DNA from: Tatumella citrea
GTDB lineage: Bacteria; Pseudomonadota; Gammaproteobacteria; Enterobacterales; Enterobacteriaceae
NCBI RefSeq assembly: GCF_002163585.1
Contig: NZ_CP015579.1
Span: 372,001-436,000, forward strand
Length of the DNA: 64,000 bases
Reading direction: 5' to 3'
Shown: piece by piece, positions 20,411 through 29,290 of the stretch
How the letters are laid out: each line of letters begins with the position of its first letter
Position numbering within the stretch: position 1 is the stretch's first letter
The notes under the pieces: generated by a model
What the model saw: the letters and a program-made list of their open reading frames with translations, nothing else
What the model was told of the DNA's origin: nothing
The model's database searches: none
Made by a program: the position numbers and the translations under genes

Positions 20411-21310
20411 TTATGCTTCCGGTTTTGAAAAACTTACCTGGTCAAAAGCAAACTGCAGATGTTTACGCATCAGTTCGGCAGCCAGTTGCGGTTTATGATC
20501 ACGCAACGCATCAAGGATAGCCACATGCTCTTCACACCACTCTTTCACGCGGCGTTTATTATGGTAGCTGCCAAATTCCAGCAGGCGGCGTAAACGGTTT
20601 TGCTGTTGAATTGCCTGTAGTACAAACAGGTTACCGCTGGCTTCCGCCAGAATTTCATGGAAAGAAGCATCGGTTTCAAAGATTTCTTTAGCCGGAACCC
20701 GGGTAATATCGTCGTGACCGATCAGCCGCAGATGCTGAGCCCTCAGGCGTTTCAGTTGCTGGCGGTCAATTCTCAGCCGCGGTGACAGCAGGGCCGCCGG
20801 TTCAATCATCAGCCGGAATCCATAGCTGTTCTGTAATGCCACATCAGAGTTTATGGTCTGCAAAAATCGCCAGCCATGCCCCGCGTTACGGGCTATCAGC
20901 CCGTCCTCCGAAAGCATCACCAGTGCCCGCGATAATACCCCGCGATCAGCATCATAGCGCTGGCTAATTTCGGTCTGGGTAAAGGATTCCGGCAGCACTC
21001 CGGCAATCCTGTCTCTGACCAGCCGTTCATACAATTCCTGATCATTATTTTTGGTCTGCTCAATGGTCAGACGCTGCAGTTCATCAATGCTTTTCAGCAG
21101 GAAAAAACCCTGATTTGGCCGCGCTTCCACGGCGCCCAGACGGGTCAGCTCCTTCAGCCCGGACCGGACAGGACTGCGTGAAACACCCAGAGCATCTGCG
21201 AGATGTTGTTCACGCAAATGGTGACCTGGATCGAATCTTGCATCATATATCAGGTCAAGGATTTGCCGGGCTATCCGGCGACTGCTGGCAGTTGAGTCAG
21301 TCAGTGTCAT
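20411..21310 (-). CDS. GntR-family regulator, FadR subfamily (FCD domain)
   Basis: A 299-residue transcription factor. The N-terminal winged helix spans about residues 10-75 (IARQILDLIYDARFDPGHHL, LADALGVSRSPVRSGLKEL). An unusual middle segment contains a second wHTH-like stretch (SQRYDADRGVLSRALVMLSEDGLI). The C-terminal FCD domain carries IFETDASFHEILAEASGN, where Asp and His usually bind metal. It is divergent from the ABC transporter operon and adjacent to the SDR gene, so it most likely controls both in response to a pathway metabolite, commonly a carboxylic or amino acid. Confidence 0.88.
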   Translation of the reverse strand: MTLTDSTASSRRIARQILDLIYDARFDPGHHLREQHLADALGVSRSPVRSGLKELTRLGAVEARPNQGFFLLKSIDELQRLTIEQTKNNDQELYERLVRDRIAGVLPESFTQTEISQRYDADRGVLSRALVMLSEDGLIARNAGHGWRFLQTINSDVALQNSYGFRLMIEPAALLSPRLRIDRQQLKRLRAQHLRLIGHDDITRVPAKEIFETDASFHEILAEASGNLFVLQAIQQQNRLRRLLEFGSYHNKRRVKEWCEEHVAILDALRDHKPQLAAELMRKHLQFAFDQVSFSKPEA

Positions 21311-21392
21311 GGAGCGTGTTCCCTGGAGTGTATTATTGTCAGCTCAATATACAATAATAACTCACCAGGTTGCAGCTAAATAAGCGGTTCTG

Positions 21393-21460
21393 ATGCACGT
21401 ATTTTGTGCATCCTGCACCACAGGAAAGCATTTTGTTATCCCTTTAATTGTATTTTGTGC
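21393..21460. promoter_or_regulatory. Candidate operators of the GntR regulator
   Basis: ATGCAC (21393-21398) and GTGCAT (21406-21411) form a perfect inverted repeat. The 11-mer GTATTTTGTGC within it (21399-21409) recurs exactly at 21450-21460. The sites lie between the divergent GntR and transporter genes and are the natural candidates for its operators. Confidence 0.45.
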
Positions 21461-21495
21461 GTCAGAAAATCCAATTTAATCACCAGGAGACAAGC

Positions 21496-22308
21496 ATGAA
21501 CAAATTATCTTTGCGCAAGTGGTTGGCCGGAAATCTGTTACTGGCCCTGGCTATCGGGCCACTGGCTGCTGTTGCCGCTGACGAAAGTGTCACCCCAGGG
21601 CAGTTAACCTATGGTACCGCTGCCACCTTTATGCCGTTTGAATTCGTCAAAAACGGCCAGCTGACCGGGTTTGATATTGACCTGATCACCGCACTGAGCA
21701 AAAAAATTGGTCTGACCCCGGCGCCTCAGCAGATGTCTTTCCAGGGGCTGATCCCGGCGTTACAGGGCAAACGTCTGGATATGATTAACTCGGCCATGTA
21801 CGTCAATCCGACGCGTGCTGCTCAGGTCGATTTTATTCCTTACCTGAAAATCGGAAGCCGCGTAGTGGTGCGTAAAGGCAACCCGTCCGGCATTACCGGC
21901 CGTGACCTTTCACTGTGCGGTAAAAATATCGCCGTCACTCTGGGGGGCATTGAAGAGAGCGAAGCCCGCGAAAATAACACCCAGTGTCTGGCGGCCAAAA
22001 AAGCTGCGATTAATGTGATGACCTTCCCGGCGGCTACTGACTCCGCAGTGGCGGTAGCCCAGGGCCGTGCCGATGCCGAGTTTTTATCTACTCCGGGAAC
22101 TGTCGCGCTGTTCAGCGAAAAACCCGACGTGTTTGAAGCGACCGGACCAGAGTTTGAAAACAATACCCAAATCGCTTTTGCCATCCGCAAAGGTGACACC
22201 CACACCCGCCAGTTGCTGGAAAAGGGGCTGAAAGAGGTGGTGCAGGACGGGACTTACCAGAAGCTGATTACTAAATGGAACTTCCCGGGCTCCGTCGCCA
22301 TTTTCTAA
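21496..22308 (+). CDS. Polar amino-acid-type ABC transporter, substrate-binding protein
   Basis: A 270-residue periplasmic binding protein of SBP family 3. The signal peptide (KLSLRKWLAGNLLLALAIGP, cleavage near AVA-ADE at about residue 25) is followed by LTYGTAATFMPFEF and GFDIDLITALSKKIG, the usual ligand-pocket start. DMINSAMYVNPTRAAQVDF and VAQGRADAEF are also typical. ATG 21496 follows AGGAGACAAGC. It heads an ABC importer and catabolic operon; family members bind amino acids, opines or small amines. The ligand is not deducible. Confidence 0.9.
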   Translation: MNKLSLRKWLAGNLLLALAIGPLAAVAADESVTPGQLTYGTAATFMPFEFVKNGQLTGFDIDLITALSKKIGLTPAPQQMSFQGLIPALQGKRLDMINSAMYVNPTRAAQVDFIPYLKIGSRVVVRKGNPSGITGRDLSLCGKNIAVTLGGIEESEARENNTQCLAAKKAAINVMTFPAATDSAVAVAQGRADAEFLSTPGTVALFSEKPDVFEATGPEFENNTQIAFAIRKGDTHTRQLLEKGLKEVVQDGTYQKLITKWNFPGSVAIF

Positions 22309-22335
22309 ACCGAACCCGCACTCCAGGAGAATACT

Positions 22336-23061
22336 ATGTCGATTGATCTGATGTGGCAGTACTTCATCTCACCTGAGTTTTTCAAAGGTGCATGGATGAC
22401 GCTGTTAATCACCCTTTGTTCACTGCTGTGCGGTGTGGTTATGGGGCTGGTTCTGGCTTTGCTGCAGGAAGCTCCTTTTCGTCCCGGAAAATGGCTGGCC
22501 TTTTTCTATCTGTGGCTGTTTCGCGGCACTCCGGTGCTGTTTCAGATTATTTTTGTCTACAACGTCCTGCCAGGTTTTGGCATCCGTTTTTCTGCCTTTA
22601 CCTGTGCGGTACTGGCGCTTTCACTGAATGAAGGCGCCTATATGGCGGAAATTCTGCGTTCCGGATTGCAGGCAGTAAAAAGCGGCCAGCGCACTGCCGG
22701 TATGGCGCTGGGCATGAATAACGCGCAAATCATGCGCAAGATTGTATTGCCGCAGGCCGCCAGAATCGTCCTGCCACCGATGGGTAACCAGATGATCAGC
22801 ATGCTGAAATCAAGCGCGCTGGTATCGGTGATTGCCGTGCAGGATCTGCTGCTGGTGGCAAACCAGGCCGCCAGTGCCAGTTTCCGTTACTTTGAAGCGC
22901 TGTGTGCCGCCGGTATCTATTACCTCGTTCTGACCTCATTTTTCATGATTTTCCAGTCCTGGCTTGAAAGTGTGCTGGACCCGAAACTCCGCCGCAAAAA
23001 AAACAAAAAGCTGCGCTTAGTGCCACCAGGCCTGAACAGTGACACCCGGGAGGTGCTATGA
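22336..23061 (+). CDS. Polar amino-acid-type ABC transporter permease
   Basis: A 241-residue inner-membrane permease of the HisMQ family. It carries the typical family stretches LLITLCSLLCGVVMGLVLAL, FRGTPVLFQIIFVYN and the EAA loop EILRSGLQAVKSGQRTAGMALGM. A single permease gene follows the binding protein, so the transporter probably works with a homodimeric membrane part. ATG follows CAGGAGAATACT. It overlaps the ATPase gene by ATGA. Confidence 0.9.
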   Translation: MSIDLMWQYFISPEFFKGAWMTLLITLCSLLCGVVMGLVLALLQEAPFRPGKWLAFFYLWLFRGTPVLFQIIFVYNVLPGFGIRFSAFTCAVLALSLNEGAYMAEILRSGLQAVKSGQRTAGMALGMNNAQIMRKIVLPQAARIVLPPMGNQMISMLKSSALVSVIAVQDLLLVANQAASASFRYFEALCAAGIYYLVLTSFFMIFQSWLESVLDPKLRRKKNKKLRLVPPGLNSDTREVL

Positions 23062-23804
23062 AACACCCCGATAAACCCCTGCTGGAAATGATCGGCATCG
23101 ATAAAACCTTTGGCCGCCAGAAAGTACTGAAAAACTGCTCACTGACGGTAGAGCGTGGCGACACGGTGGTGCTGATTGGCCCTTCCGGCTCCGGAAAATC
23201 GACTCTGCTGCGTTGCGTAAACCTGCTGGCTCCGGCCGACAGCGGTGACGTGTTTTTTGGCAGCCAGAACATCAGCCGTGGCGAAATTCCGGCCGATAAG
23301 CTGCGTCAGCGTATTGGTATGGTTTTTCAGAACTACGAACTGTTCTCTCATCTGACCGCCGCAGAAAACATCATGCTGGCACCGATGACGGTGCTGGGTG
23401 TGAACCGGATTGATGCCCGAAAGCAGGCCGAAAATTTGCTGGCTAAGGTGCGGATCAATGAACGGGCTGACCATTTTCCGGATGAATTATCCGGCGGCCA
23501 GCAGCAGCGTGTCGCCATTGCCCGGGCGTTGGCGATGAAACCCGAGCTGATGTTGTACGACGAACCTACCTCCGCACTGGATCCGGAAATGATCCGTGAA
23601 GTGCTGGATGTGATGGCTGAACTGAGCGCTGAAGGGATGACCAGTATGGTGGTGACCCATGAGATGGGCTTCGCCCGCAGTGCTGCAAATCAGATTCTGT
23701 TTATGGAGGAGGGGGAAATTATTGAACGGGCCAATACCCGTGACTTCTTCTCTGGTCAGGTCAGTGATCGCGCAAAACGCTTTCTCGACCAGATTTTACA
23801 TTAA
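23058..23804 (+). CDS. Polar amino-acid-type ABC transporter ATP-binding protein
   Basis: A 248-residue cytoplasmic ATPase of the GlnQ/HisP type that powers the importer. Walker A is GPSGSGKST, the signature is LSGGQQQRVAIARAL, Walker B is LMLYDEPTSALDPE and the switch His lies in VVTHEMGFA. It is coupled to the permease by ATGA and followed by the deacylase gene after 13 bp. Confidence 0.93.
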   Translation: MKHPDKPLLEMIGIDKTFGRQKVLKNCSLTVERGDTVVLIGPSGSGKSTLLRCVNLLAPADSGDVFFGSQNISRGEIPADKLRQRIGMVFQNYELFSHLTAAENIMLAPMTVLGVNRIDARKQAENLLAKVRINERADHFPDELSGGQQQRVAIARALAMKPELMLYDEPTSALDPEMIREVLDVMAELSAEGMTSMVVTHEMGFARSAANQILFMEEGEIIERANTRDFFSGQVSDRAKRFLDQILH

Positions 23805-23817
23805 GAACGGAGCAACT

Positions 23818-24993
23818 ATGAGTACTTATCAGGCTGACAGTGGACGGATGAAACAGGATTTAGCGGCGCTGGTTGCCATTAATACCGAAAATCCGCCGGG
23901 CCATGAGCGTGAAGCGGCAGAATGCGTGGCTGACTGGCTGCGGGAGGCCGGTTTCGATCTCTCCTTCAGTGAATATGCGCCAGGCCGGACCAACGTGATT
24001 GCGGTACTGAAAAATGGCCAGGGTCCCTGTTTTGCCTTTAACACCCACCTGGATACGGTACCGGCCGGAGAGGGCTGGCGCACCGATCCTTTCACCCTGA
24101 CCGAAGCCGATGGCCGGCTGTACGGTCGCGGTTCCTGTGATGCCAAAGGGCCGCTGGTAGCGATGGTAGAAGCCCTGAGAATGCTGGCCGCTAACCGGCA
24201 ATCATGGTCCGGAACCCTGATGGGGGTATTCACTGCCGACGAAGAAGCCGCCAGTGAAGGGGCGAAATTCTATGTGAAAGATGCACCGCCAGCGATCGAC
24301 TTTGCGGTGATCGGTGAGCCCACCTCAAATGCGACCTTTTCGGCGCATAAAGGCAGCCTGCGTCCGAAAGTGCGGGTTAACGGAGTGACTGCTCACTCAG
24401 GAACCCCTGAGCTTGGGGTGAATGCGGTGTATCAGGCCGGACAGCTGTTGCAGATGATTGAGCAGAGCCACCATCAGGAAGTGCGCTGCCGCTGCCATGC
24501 GCTGGTAGGTAATGCCAGCATGACGGTAACCCGTATTCACGGCGGACATGCCGACAACGTGATCCCTGAAAGTTGTGAACTGATGATTGACCGGCGCATG
24601 GTGCCGGGAGAAGACGAAGTCGTGGTACGCCAGGAGATTCAACAGTTACTCGACCAGGCCCGTGAACAAAAAGGAATCGAGGCGGAGATTATCGGCTGGC
24701 AGCCTACTACCGGTGGCGCGACCGAAACCGACAGCCAGGAAGCGATTGTTCAGCACAGCCTCGCAGCCTGCCAGAAACATGGCAACACAGATCCGGGCCC
24801 GTATGGCTTTCAGGGCGGTTGTGACTTAGTGCATTTCCGTTCGCTCGGCGCGAAAGGCGTGGTAATTGGCCCGGGCGCTCTGGCGGTGGCACATAAGCCG
24901 GATGAGTTTGTCCCTGTCGATGAGTTTATTGCTGCCGCTTATATCTATCTGGATATCGCCCTGGCGATGCTGCCTGCGGAGAACGCATCGTGA
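23818..24993 (+). CDS. M20-family metallohydrolase (ArgE/DapE-type deacylase)
   Basis: A 391-residue cytoplasmic di-zinc amidohydrolase of the ArgE/DapE/ACY1 group, which removes an N-acyl group from an amino acid or splits a peptide-like amide bond. Metal-site landmarks are FNTHLDTVP (His, Asp), GRGSCDAKGPL (bridging Asp), TADEEAASEG (catalytic Glu and ligand Glu), GEPTS and the C-terminal VAHKPDEFV (His). A dimerisation domain lies between about 180 and 290. ATG 23818 follows GGAGCAACT. It lies in the transporter operon, so the imported compound or an early intermediate is probably an N-substituted amino acid. Confidence 0.87.
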   Translation: MSTYQADSGRMKQDLAALVAINTENPPGHEREAAECVADWLREAGFDLSFSEYAPGRTNVIAVLKNGQGPCFAFNTHLDTVPAGEGWRTDPFTLTEADGRLYGRGSCDAKGPLVAMVEALRMLAANRQSWSGTLMGVFTADEEAASEGAKFYVKDAPPAIDFAVIGEPTSNATFSAHKGSLRPKVRVNGVTAHSGTPELGVNAVYQAGQLLQMIEQSHHQEVRCRCHALVGNASMTVTRIHGGHADNVIPESCELMIDRRMVPGEDEVVVRQEIQQLLDQAREQKGIEAEIIGWQPTTGGATETDSQEAIVQHSLAACQKHGNTDPGPYGFQGGCDLVHFRSLGAKGVVIGPGALAVAHKPDEFVPVDEFIAAAYIYLDIALAMLPAENAS

Positions 24994-26093
24994 AAATCCG
25001 CTTATGGCGCGGTGAATTGCACTATGCCGGTGTCACGCTCTATACCGCCTCTTCCGGGCCGGTCAGCGGGCTGGATACCCTGTGGCTGACCCTGGAAGAA
25101 CAGGGCCAGTGCGGTCTGGGCGAAGTGCGCCTGAACATCAGTTATCTGCATGGTTACACGCCGGAACAGGTGATCAGTAACCTGCTGCCGGTGCTGTCTG
25201 GCTGGCAAACTCTGCCGGTCGGTCAGGAATTACTGACCGCAATTCACACCCCGGACAGCCAGCTGCTGGCTCCAGGCCGGATGCTGCTGGATATGGCGGT
25301 ACACGATTTTCTGGCCCGCAGCCAACAGCAAACCCTGGCTGAGTTCCTCGGCGGGCCTGCCGGTAACGCTGAATTCAGCACTAACCAGACTCTGTTCTGG
25401 GGCAGCGAACAGCAGCTGTTAACCCAGGCGCAGCAGTACGTCAGCCGTGGATTTACTCAGTTAAAACTGCGGGTCGGCATCAGCGATTTCGACACCGATC
25501 TGGCGCGATTAACCCTGCTGCGTGACACCTTCGGTCAGGACATTTCACTGGCCGTTGATGTGAACGGCCAGTGGACATTATCACAGGCCAGGCAGGCGTT
25601 TGCCCGGCTGCAACCGCTGCAACTGAGCTATATCGAACAACCGTTACCAGCCAGCCAGGATGCTGAGCTGTCCGCGCTGGAGGAATACGGCATTCCGGTG
25701 ATGCTCGACGAAAGTCTCAACAGCGAAGCAGCGCTGCAACGGCTGGTGGCGGCCGAAGGTCGCTTATGGGGGCATCTGAAACTGGTCAAACTGGGGGGGA
25801 TCGCCCCGCTGGTGTCTGCGGCACGGCAGCTTAAAGCTGCAGGGGTGCCATTTATGATTGGCCAGATGAACGAGGGCCATGCAGCCACCGCCGCGGCATT
25901 GCAGCTCTGTTATCTGCTGCAACCGGCCTTTGCCGAACTCTATGGTGCTGACGGATTAACCGACGATCCCGCCAGCGGATTAACTTATCAACAGGGTCGT
26001 ATCCGGGCCTCTGACATCCCCGGGCTGGGGGTGCGCTTCGATATGACAAAAGCAACCTTACTTCAGGAGTTTAGTGATGCAAAAACCCGGTAA
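24990..26093 (+). CDS. Enolase-superfamily protein (mandelate racemase/muconate lactonizing group)
   Basis: A 367-residue barrel enzyme that abstracts a proton alpha to a carboxylate, giving epimerisation, dehydration or cycloisomerisation. The GTG start (24990) overlaps the deacylase stop. Metal ligands appear as Asp190 (VDVNGQW), Glu216 (YIEQP) and Asp240 (VMLDES). Lys264 lies on the opposite face (HLKLVKLGG). The usual KxK on strand 2 reads Lys159-Leu-Arg161, so one of the two basic residues is Arg. The remote specificity lid (residues 1-110) is unlike the textbook members I know. An epimerase for an amino acid or N-acyl amino acid is plausible but unproven. Confidence 0.82.
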   Translation: MKIRLWRGELHYAGVTLYTASSGPVSGLDTLWLTLEEQGQCGLGEVRLNISYLHGYTPEQVISNLLPVLSGWQTLPVGQELLTAIHTPDSQLLAPGRMLLDMAVHDFLARSQQQTLAEFLGGPAGNAEFSTNQTLFWGSEQQLLTQAQQYVSRGFTQLKLRVGISDFDTDLARLTLLRDTFGQDISLAVDVNGQWTLSQARQAFARLQPLQLSYIEQPLPASQDAELSALEEYGIPVMLDESLNSEAALQRLVAAEGRLWGHLKLVKLGGIAPLVSAARQLKAAGVPFMIGQMNEGHAATAAALQLCYLLQPAFAELYGADGLTDDPASGLTYQQGRIRASDIPGLGVRFDMTKATLLQEFSDAKTR

Positions 26094-27246
26094 TGTGATT
26101 CAGGGCAGCGAATCCGCGTTTCAGGCTGAGGAGTATCAGCAACGTATTCGCCTTACCCGTGAACGGCTCAGCAAGGCCGGTGTTGAGGTGATGATTGTCA
26201 CCGGCCCGGAAAATATCTTCTGGCTCACCGGCCAGCAAACCCCGGGCTATTACACCTTTCAGGCGTTAATTCTGCCGGTGGAAGGGGATCCGGTGTTTGT
26301 GATTCGCCAGCTGGAGTATTTCAACTTTATTGCCAACACCTTTATCAGCGATGCCGCGATCTATCAGGATGGTGACAATCCGGTGGAGTTTCTGGTGGAA
26401 AAAATCCGTCAGTGCGGCTGGATGAACAAACGTATCGGGCTGGATAAACGCGGCTGGTTCTTACCGGTCGCGGTGTATGAAGCTCTGCAAAGCCAACTGG
26501 GTGAGATTGCGGATACTGCCGGAGTGATTGAACCGCTGCGGGCGGTGAAATCGCCCGCAGAAATCGAAAAAATTTCTCAGGCTGCCCGCTATGTGGATGA
26601 AGGGATGCGGGCCGGTATCCGGGCGATTCGCCAGGGTGCCGACGAAAACGCAGTGGTATCGGCGATGATGGGCGGCGCGATTGCTGCCGGTTCGGAATAT
26701 GTTGGCATGGAGCCGCTGATGTCCAGCGGTCCGCGCAGTGGTATTCCTCACGGAACCTGGCGGCGCCGGGTATTGCAGGATAACGATCCGGTATTCCTGG
26801 AAATGGCGGCATCTCATGACCGTTACCACGCCGCTTTAATGCGTTCTGCATGGATCGGCAAACCTCCGGCAATTGCTATTGAAATGGAAAAGGTCTGCCA
26901 GGAAGCCTTACAGGCGGCACTGGATGCTATTCGTCCCGGAGCCACCTGTGCCGATCCGCATAATGCCTGCCAGCGGGTGATCGACCGTGCCGGTTTCACC
27001 GACAACTTCAAAAAACGTACCGGTTACTCCATCGGGGTGTCGTTTGCGCCTGACTGGGGCGAAGGCGGCATCCTGAGCCTGTACGGCGGCATTACCACTG
27101 AGCTGCAGCCGGGTATGACTTTCCATATTCCGCCTGCACTGCGTATTTATGGCGAATTTACCGTCGGGGTGAGTGAAACCGTGGTGGTTACCGACAACGG
27201 TTATCGTCAGCTTGGCAGCCTCTCCCGTCCATTAACTTTATTGTAA
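26077..27246 (+). CDS. Creatinase-like M24 hydrolase without metal ligands
   Basis: A 389-residue pita-bread-fold protein of the M24 family: an N-terminal creatinase domain (about 20-150) and a C-terminal catalytic domain. The canonical dimetal ligands are mostly missing. The first Asp is Glu242 (FLEMAASHDRYH), the second Asp is lost (AALMRSA), the GHG(I/L)G His is Tyr317 (TGYSIGVSFAPDWGEGG), and the EPG Glu is Pro352 (FHIPPAL); only Glu367 remains. This pattern matches metal-independent creatinase and ectoine hydrolase (DoeA) rather than an aminopeptidase. ATG 26077 follows AGGAG. It probably hydrolyses a C-N bond in a cyclic or guanidino-type amino compound. Confidence 0.83.
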   Translation: MQKPGNVIQGSESAFQAEEYQQRIRLTRERLSKAGVEVMIVTGPENIFWLTGQQTPGYYTFQALILPVEGDPVFVIRQLEYFNFIANTFISDAAIYQDGDNPVEFLVEKIRQCGWMNKRIGLDKRGWFLPVAVYEALQSQLGEIADTAGVIEPLRAVKSPAEIEKISQAARYVDEGMRAGIRAIRQGADENAVVSAMMGGAIAAGSEYVGMEPLMSSGPRSGIPHGTWRRRVLQDNDPVFLEMAASHDRYHAALMRSAWIGKPPAIAIEMEKVCQEALQAALDAIRPGATCADPHNACQRVIDRAGFTDNFKKRTGYSIGVSFAPDWGEGGILSLYGGITTELQPGMTFHIPPALRIYGEFTVGVSETVVVTDNGYRQLGSLSRPLTLL

Positions 27247-27255
27247 GGCACAGAA

Positions 27256-28179
27256 ATGAAAGATATTAATGAGAGTCGCGAACGCCTGAAAGGCATTTTC
27301 AACATCACGGTAACTCCGTTCACCCCGCAAGGCGAACCTGATTTCAACGCACTGTGTGAAAACATTGAGCGGGTGATCGGTCTGGGATACGACGGCATCC
27401 TGATTGGCGGTACTTACGGCGAGTTTCCGGTGATGTCGCTGGCAGAACGGAGTGAACTGTTTGTCCGGGTGATGGAATGCGTACAGGACCGTATTCCGGT
27501 GATGCTGTGCAGTGCCAGCTCCGATCCGCGCGATGCCCGTGACCTGACAGTTCTGGCCGGTGAACTGGGTGGTCTGCCGATGGTGACTGCGCCTTACGTC
27601 AGCGAAATTACCGATGATCAGATCATCAGCTATTTCCGTGAAATGGCACCGCTGTCGGTCACCGGTATCCTGGTGTATAACGCGCCGGGTATCGGGATTA
27701 CGCTCTCTCCGGCATTGCTGGAGAAACTGGCCGATATCCCGGGAGTGGTGGGTATTAAACAGGGTGATCTGAACCCGACCGCTATCGATCAGATTGCTAA
27801 CCGTCTGAAAGGACGCCTGCGCCTGTTCTGTGCCTCTGACCTGGCATTTACCGGTCCGATGATGGCCGGATTCGACGGCATCAGTACCACTAACAGCGGT
27901 GCGTTACCGGAATTAATTCTGGCGACTTACCGTGCGCTGGAGCAGGGCGATGCGGCAACCGCCCGCGACCTGCATCAGCTATGGTTCGATTACCGCCAGC
28001 TGGCACGTCAGCATGGTCAGCCACAGCTGGTGAAAGCGGCGATGGCACTGCGTGGATTTAATGGCGGTACGGTCAGAGCACCGTTGCAGCCGGTATCTGC
28101 ACAGGCTATCGAGGCACTGACCGGAGTGATGAAAGCTCTGGCCAGTGATCCACGCAGCGGGGTTACCCTTGCCGGTTAA
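27256..28179 (+). CDS. DHDPS/NAL-family Schiff-base lyase
   Basis: A 307-residue class I aldolase-type enzyme of the dihydrodipicolinate synthase/N-acetylneuraminate lyase family, which joins or splits pyruvate or a related keto acid. The Schiff-base Lys168 lies in GVVGIKQGDLN and the catalytic Tyr141 in LVYNAPG; the strand motif GGTYGEFPVMS is where DHDPS has GTTGE-type residues. The ATG is preceded by AAGGCACAGAA. It is the last gene of the rightward operon, and its end overlaps the convergent amidotransferase gene by 17 bp. In this pathway it may cleave a hydroxy-keto acid; the direction is unknown. Confidence 0.85.
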   Translation: MKDINESRERLKGIFNITVTPFTPQGEPDFNALCENIERVIGLGYDGILIGGTYGEFPVMSLAERSELFVRVMECVQDRIPVMLCSASSDPRDARDLTVLAGELGGLPMVTAPYVSEITDDQIISYFREMAPLSVTGILVYNAPGIGITLSPALLEKLADIPGVVGIKQGDLNPTAIDQIANRLKGRLRLFCASDLAFTGPMMAGFDGISTTNSGALPELILATYRALEQGDAATARDLHQLWFDYRQLARQHGQPQLVKAAMALRGFNGGTVRAPLQPVSAQAIEALTGVMKALASDPRSGVTLAG

Positions 28180-29257
28180 CCGCAGCCTGTAAAAACGCGA
28201 TAAACAGCGGGTGCGGGGCTTCCGGCCGGGAGAGTAACTCCGGATGACCCTGTACCCCCTGCCAGAAAGGCGCCTTCACCAGGGCAATGCCTTCGATAAT
28301 ATCACCGCTGGCTGCGGTTATGCTGGCCCCTGTCGCCGTTAGCGGGCCGGTCAGTGCAGGGTTAAACCGGTAACGATGGTTGTAATGCATCGGGTAGCTG
28401 CCGTCAGGAGTGCTGAACGGGAAAATACCGCAGCGATGCCTGCCATCGTCAAAGCGGATAAAACTGTGCAGCGGAGCCTCAGGATCGACTTCCGCCAGTA
28501 TTGCCTGACGGCAACCGGCGGACTGCCGGACCAGCGCGGTGGCCATGCTCTGCATGCCGAGGCACAGTCCGAGCACCGGCAGCGGAGTGTTCAGGGTGGC
28601 TTCCGCAATGCGAATCTGCCCGATAACGGCGGCCATCGAGGCACCGCCCGGCAGAATGATGCCGGACAGCGGAGCTAATTCGCTGAGCTCTGCTGACAAA
28701 CTGTCCGGGGGAACAAAGCGGATATCGACAGACAGGCCCAGTGCATCGGCGGCGTCACCCAGCGCAGCAAGAGTTGCCGGATAGGCATGACGGTGATCCG
28801 CTTCATGCCCGGCAATGGCGATGGTCAGCGGTGATGTTGCCATGGCAGTCGCAGGCTTTGCATCGTAGCGGCCATAACGGTCAGGGGATGCTGAGAATGT
28901 CAGTGGTGGTTGCGCGCCGTCCAGGATCAGTTGGCCATCGCGGTAATGGCTGTACAACCGGGGACCGGGCAGTGAAGCAATAAGCGCCTCCTGCGAGGCG
29001 GCCAGCACAATAACGGCGTCCCGGTCCGGCAGTTGTGCAATATCGGTGACTTCCTGCTGCAACGTATTGCTGCGGTACAGACCGCTGGTGACGCAATACC
29101 CGGCCGAAATCACATGCTGATGGCTGTCAGCAAACGGCTGTTCAAACGCCGGACGCAGGCTCCACAGCGGCAGGTTTAACTGACTGGCCCACAGGCTGGC
29201 AGTGACGCCAAAGCAGGCCGGGAACGGTGAATCATCGAGAATGAAGAACGGTAACAC
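28163..29257 (-). CDS. CTP-synthase-like class I glutamine amidotransferase, stand-alone
   Basis: About 364 residues. The C-terminal part (about 160-360) is a class I glutamine amidotransferase domain close to that of CTP synthase: nucleophile Cys in PVLGLCLGMQSMATA, then GVQGHPELLSRPEAPHPLF with His and Glu of the triad, and PGGASMAAVIGQI. The N-terminal part is not the CTP synthase ligase domain and is unrecognised. I chose GTG 29257 because AGGAT lies upstream and the longer frame from 29359 overlaps the divergent aminotransferase gene. It may release ammonia from glutamine or a gamma-glutamyl compound within the catabolic island. Confidence 0.8.
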   Translation of the reverse strand: MLPFFILDDSPFPACFGVTASLWASQLNLPLWSLRPAFEQPFADSHQHVISAGYCVTSGLYRSNTLQQEVTDIAQLPDRDAVIVLAASQEALIASLPGPRLYSHYRDGQLILDGAQPPLTFSASPDRYGRYDAKPATAMATSPLTIAIAGHEADHRHAYPATLAALGDAADALGLSVDIRFVPPDSLSAELSELAPLSGIILPGGASMAAVIGQIRIAEATLNTPLPVLGLCLGMQSMATALVRQSAGCRQAILAEVDPEAPLHSFIRFDDGRHRCGIFPFSTPDGSYPMHYNHRYRFNPALTGPLTATGASITAASGDIIEGIALVKAPFWQGVQGHPELLSRPEAPHPLFIAFLQAAVNRQG

Positions 29258-29290
29258 GGCATCTATCCTGCTGTAGTTTTGGGAGGATAA

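Noticed and set aside
23818..27246. Identification of the M20 and M24 proteins as DoeB and DoeA of ectoine breakdown
   Set aside because: The M24 protein resembles DoeA, but DoeB belongs to a different (M14-like) family, and other ectoine genes are absent; the name would be too specific.
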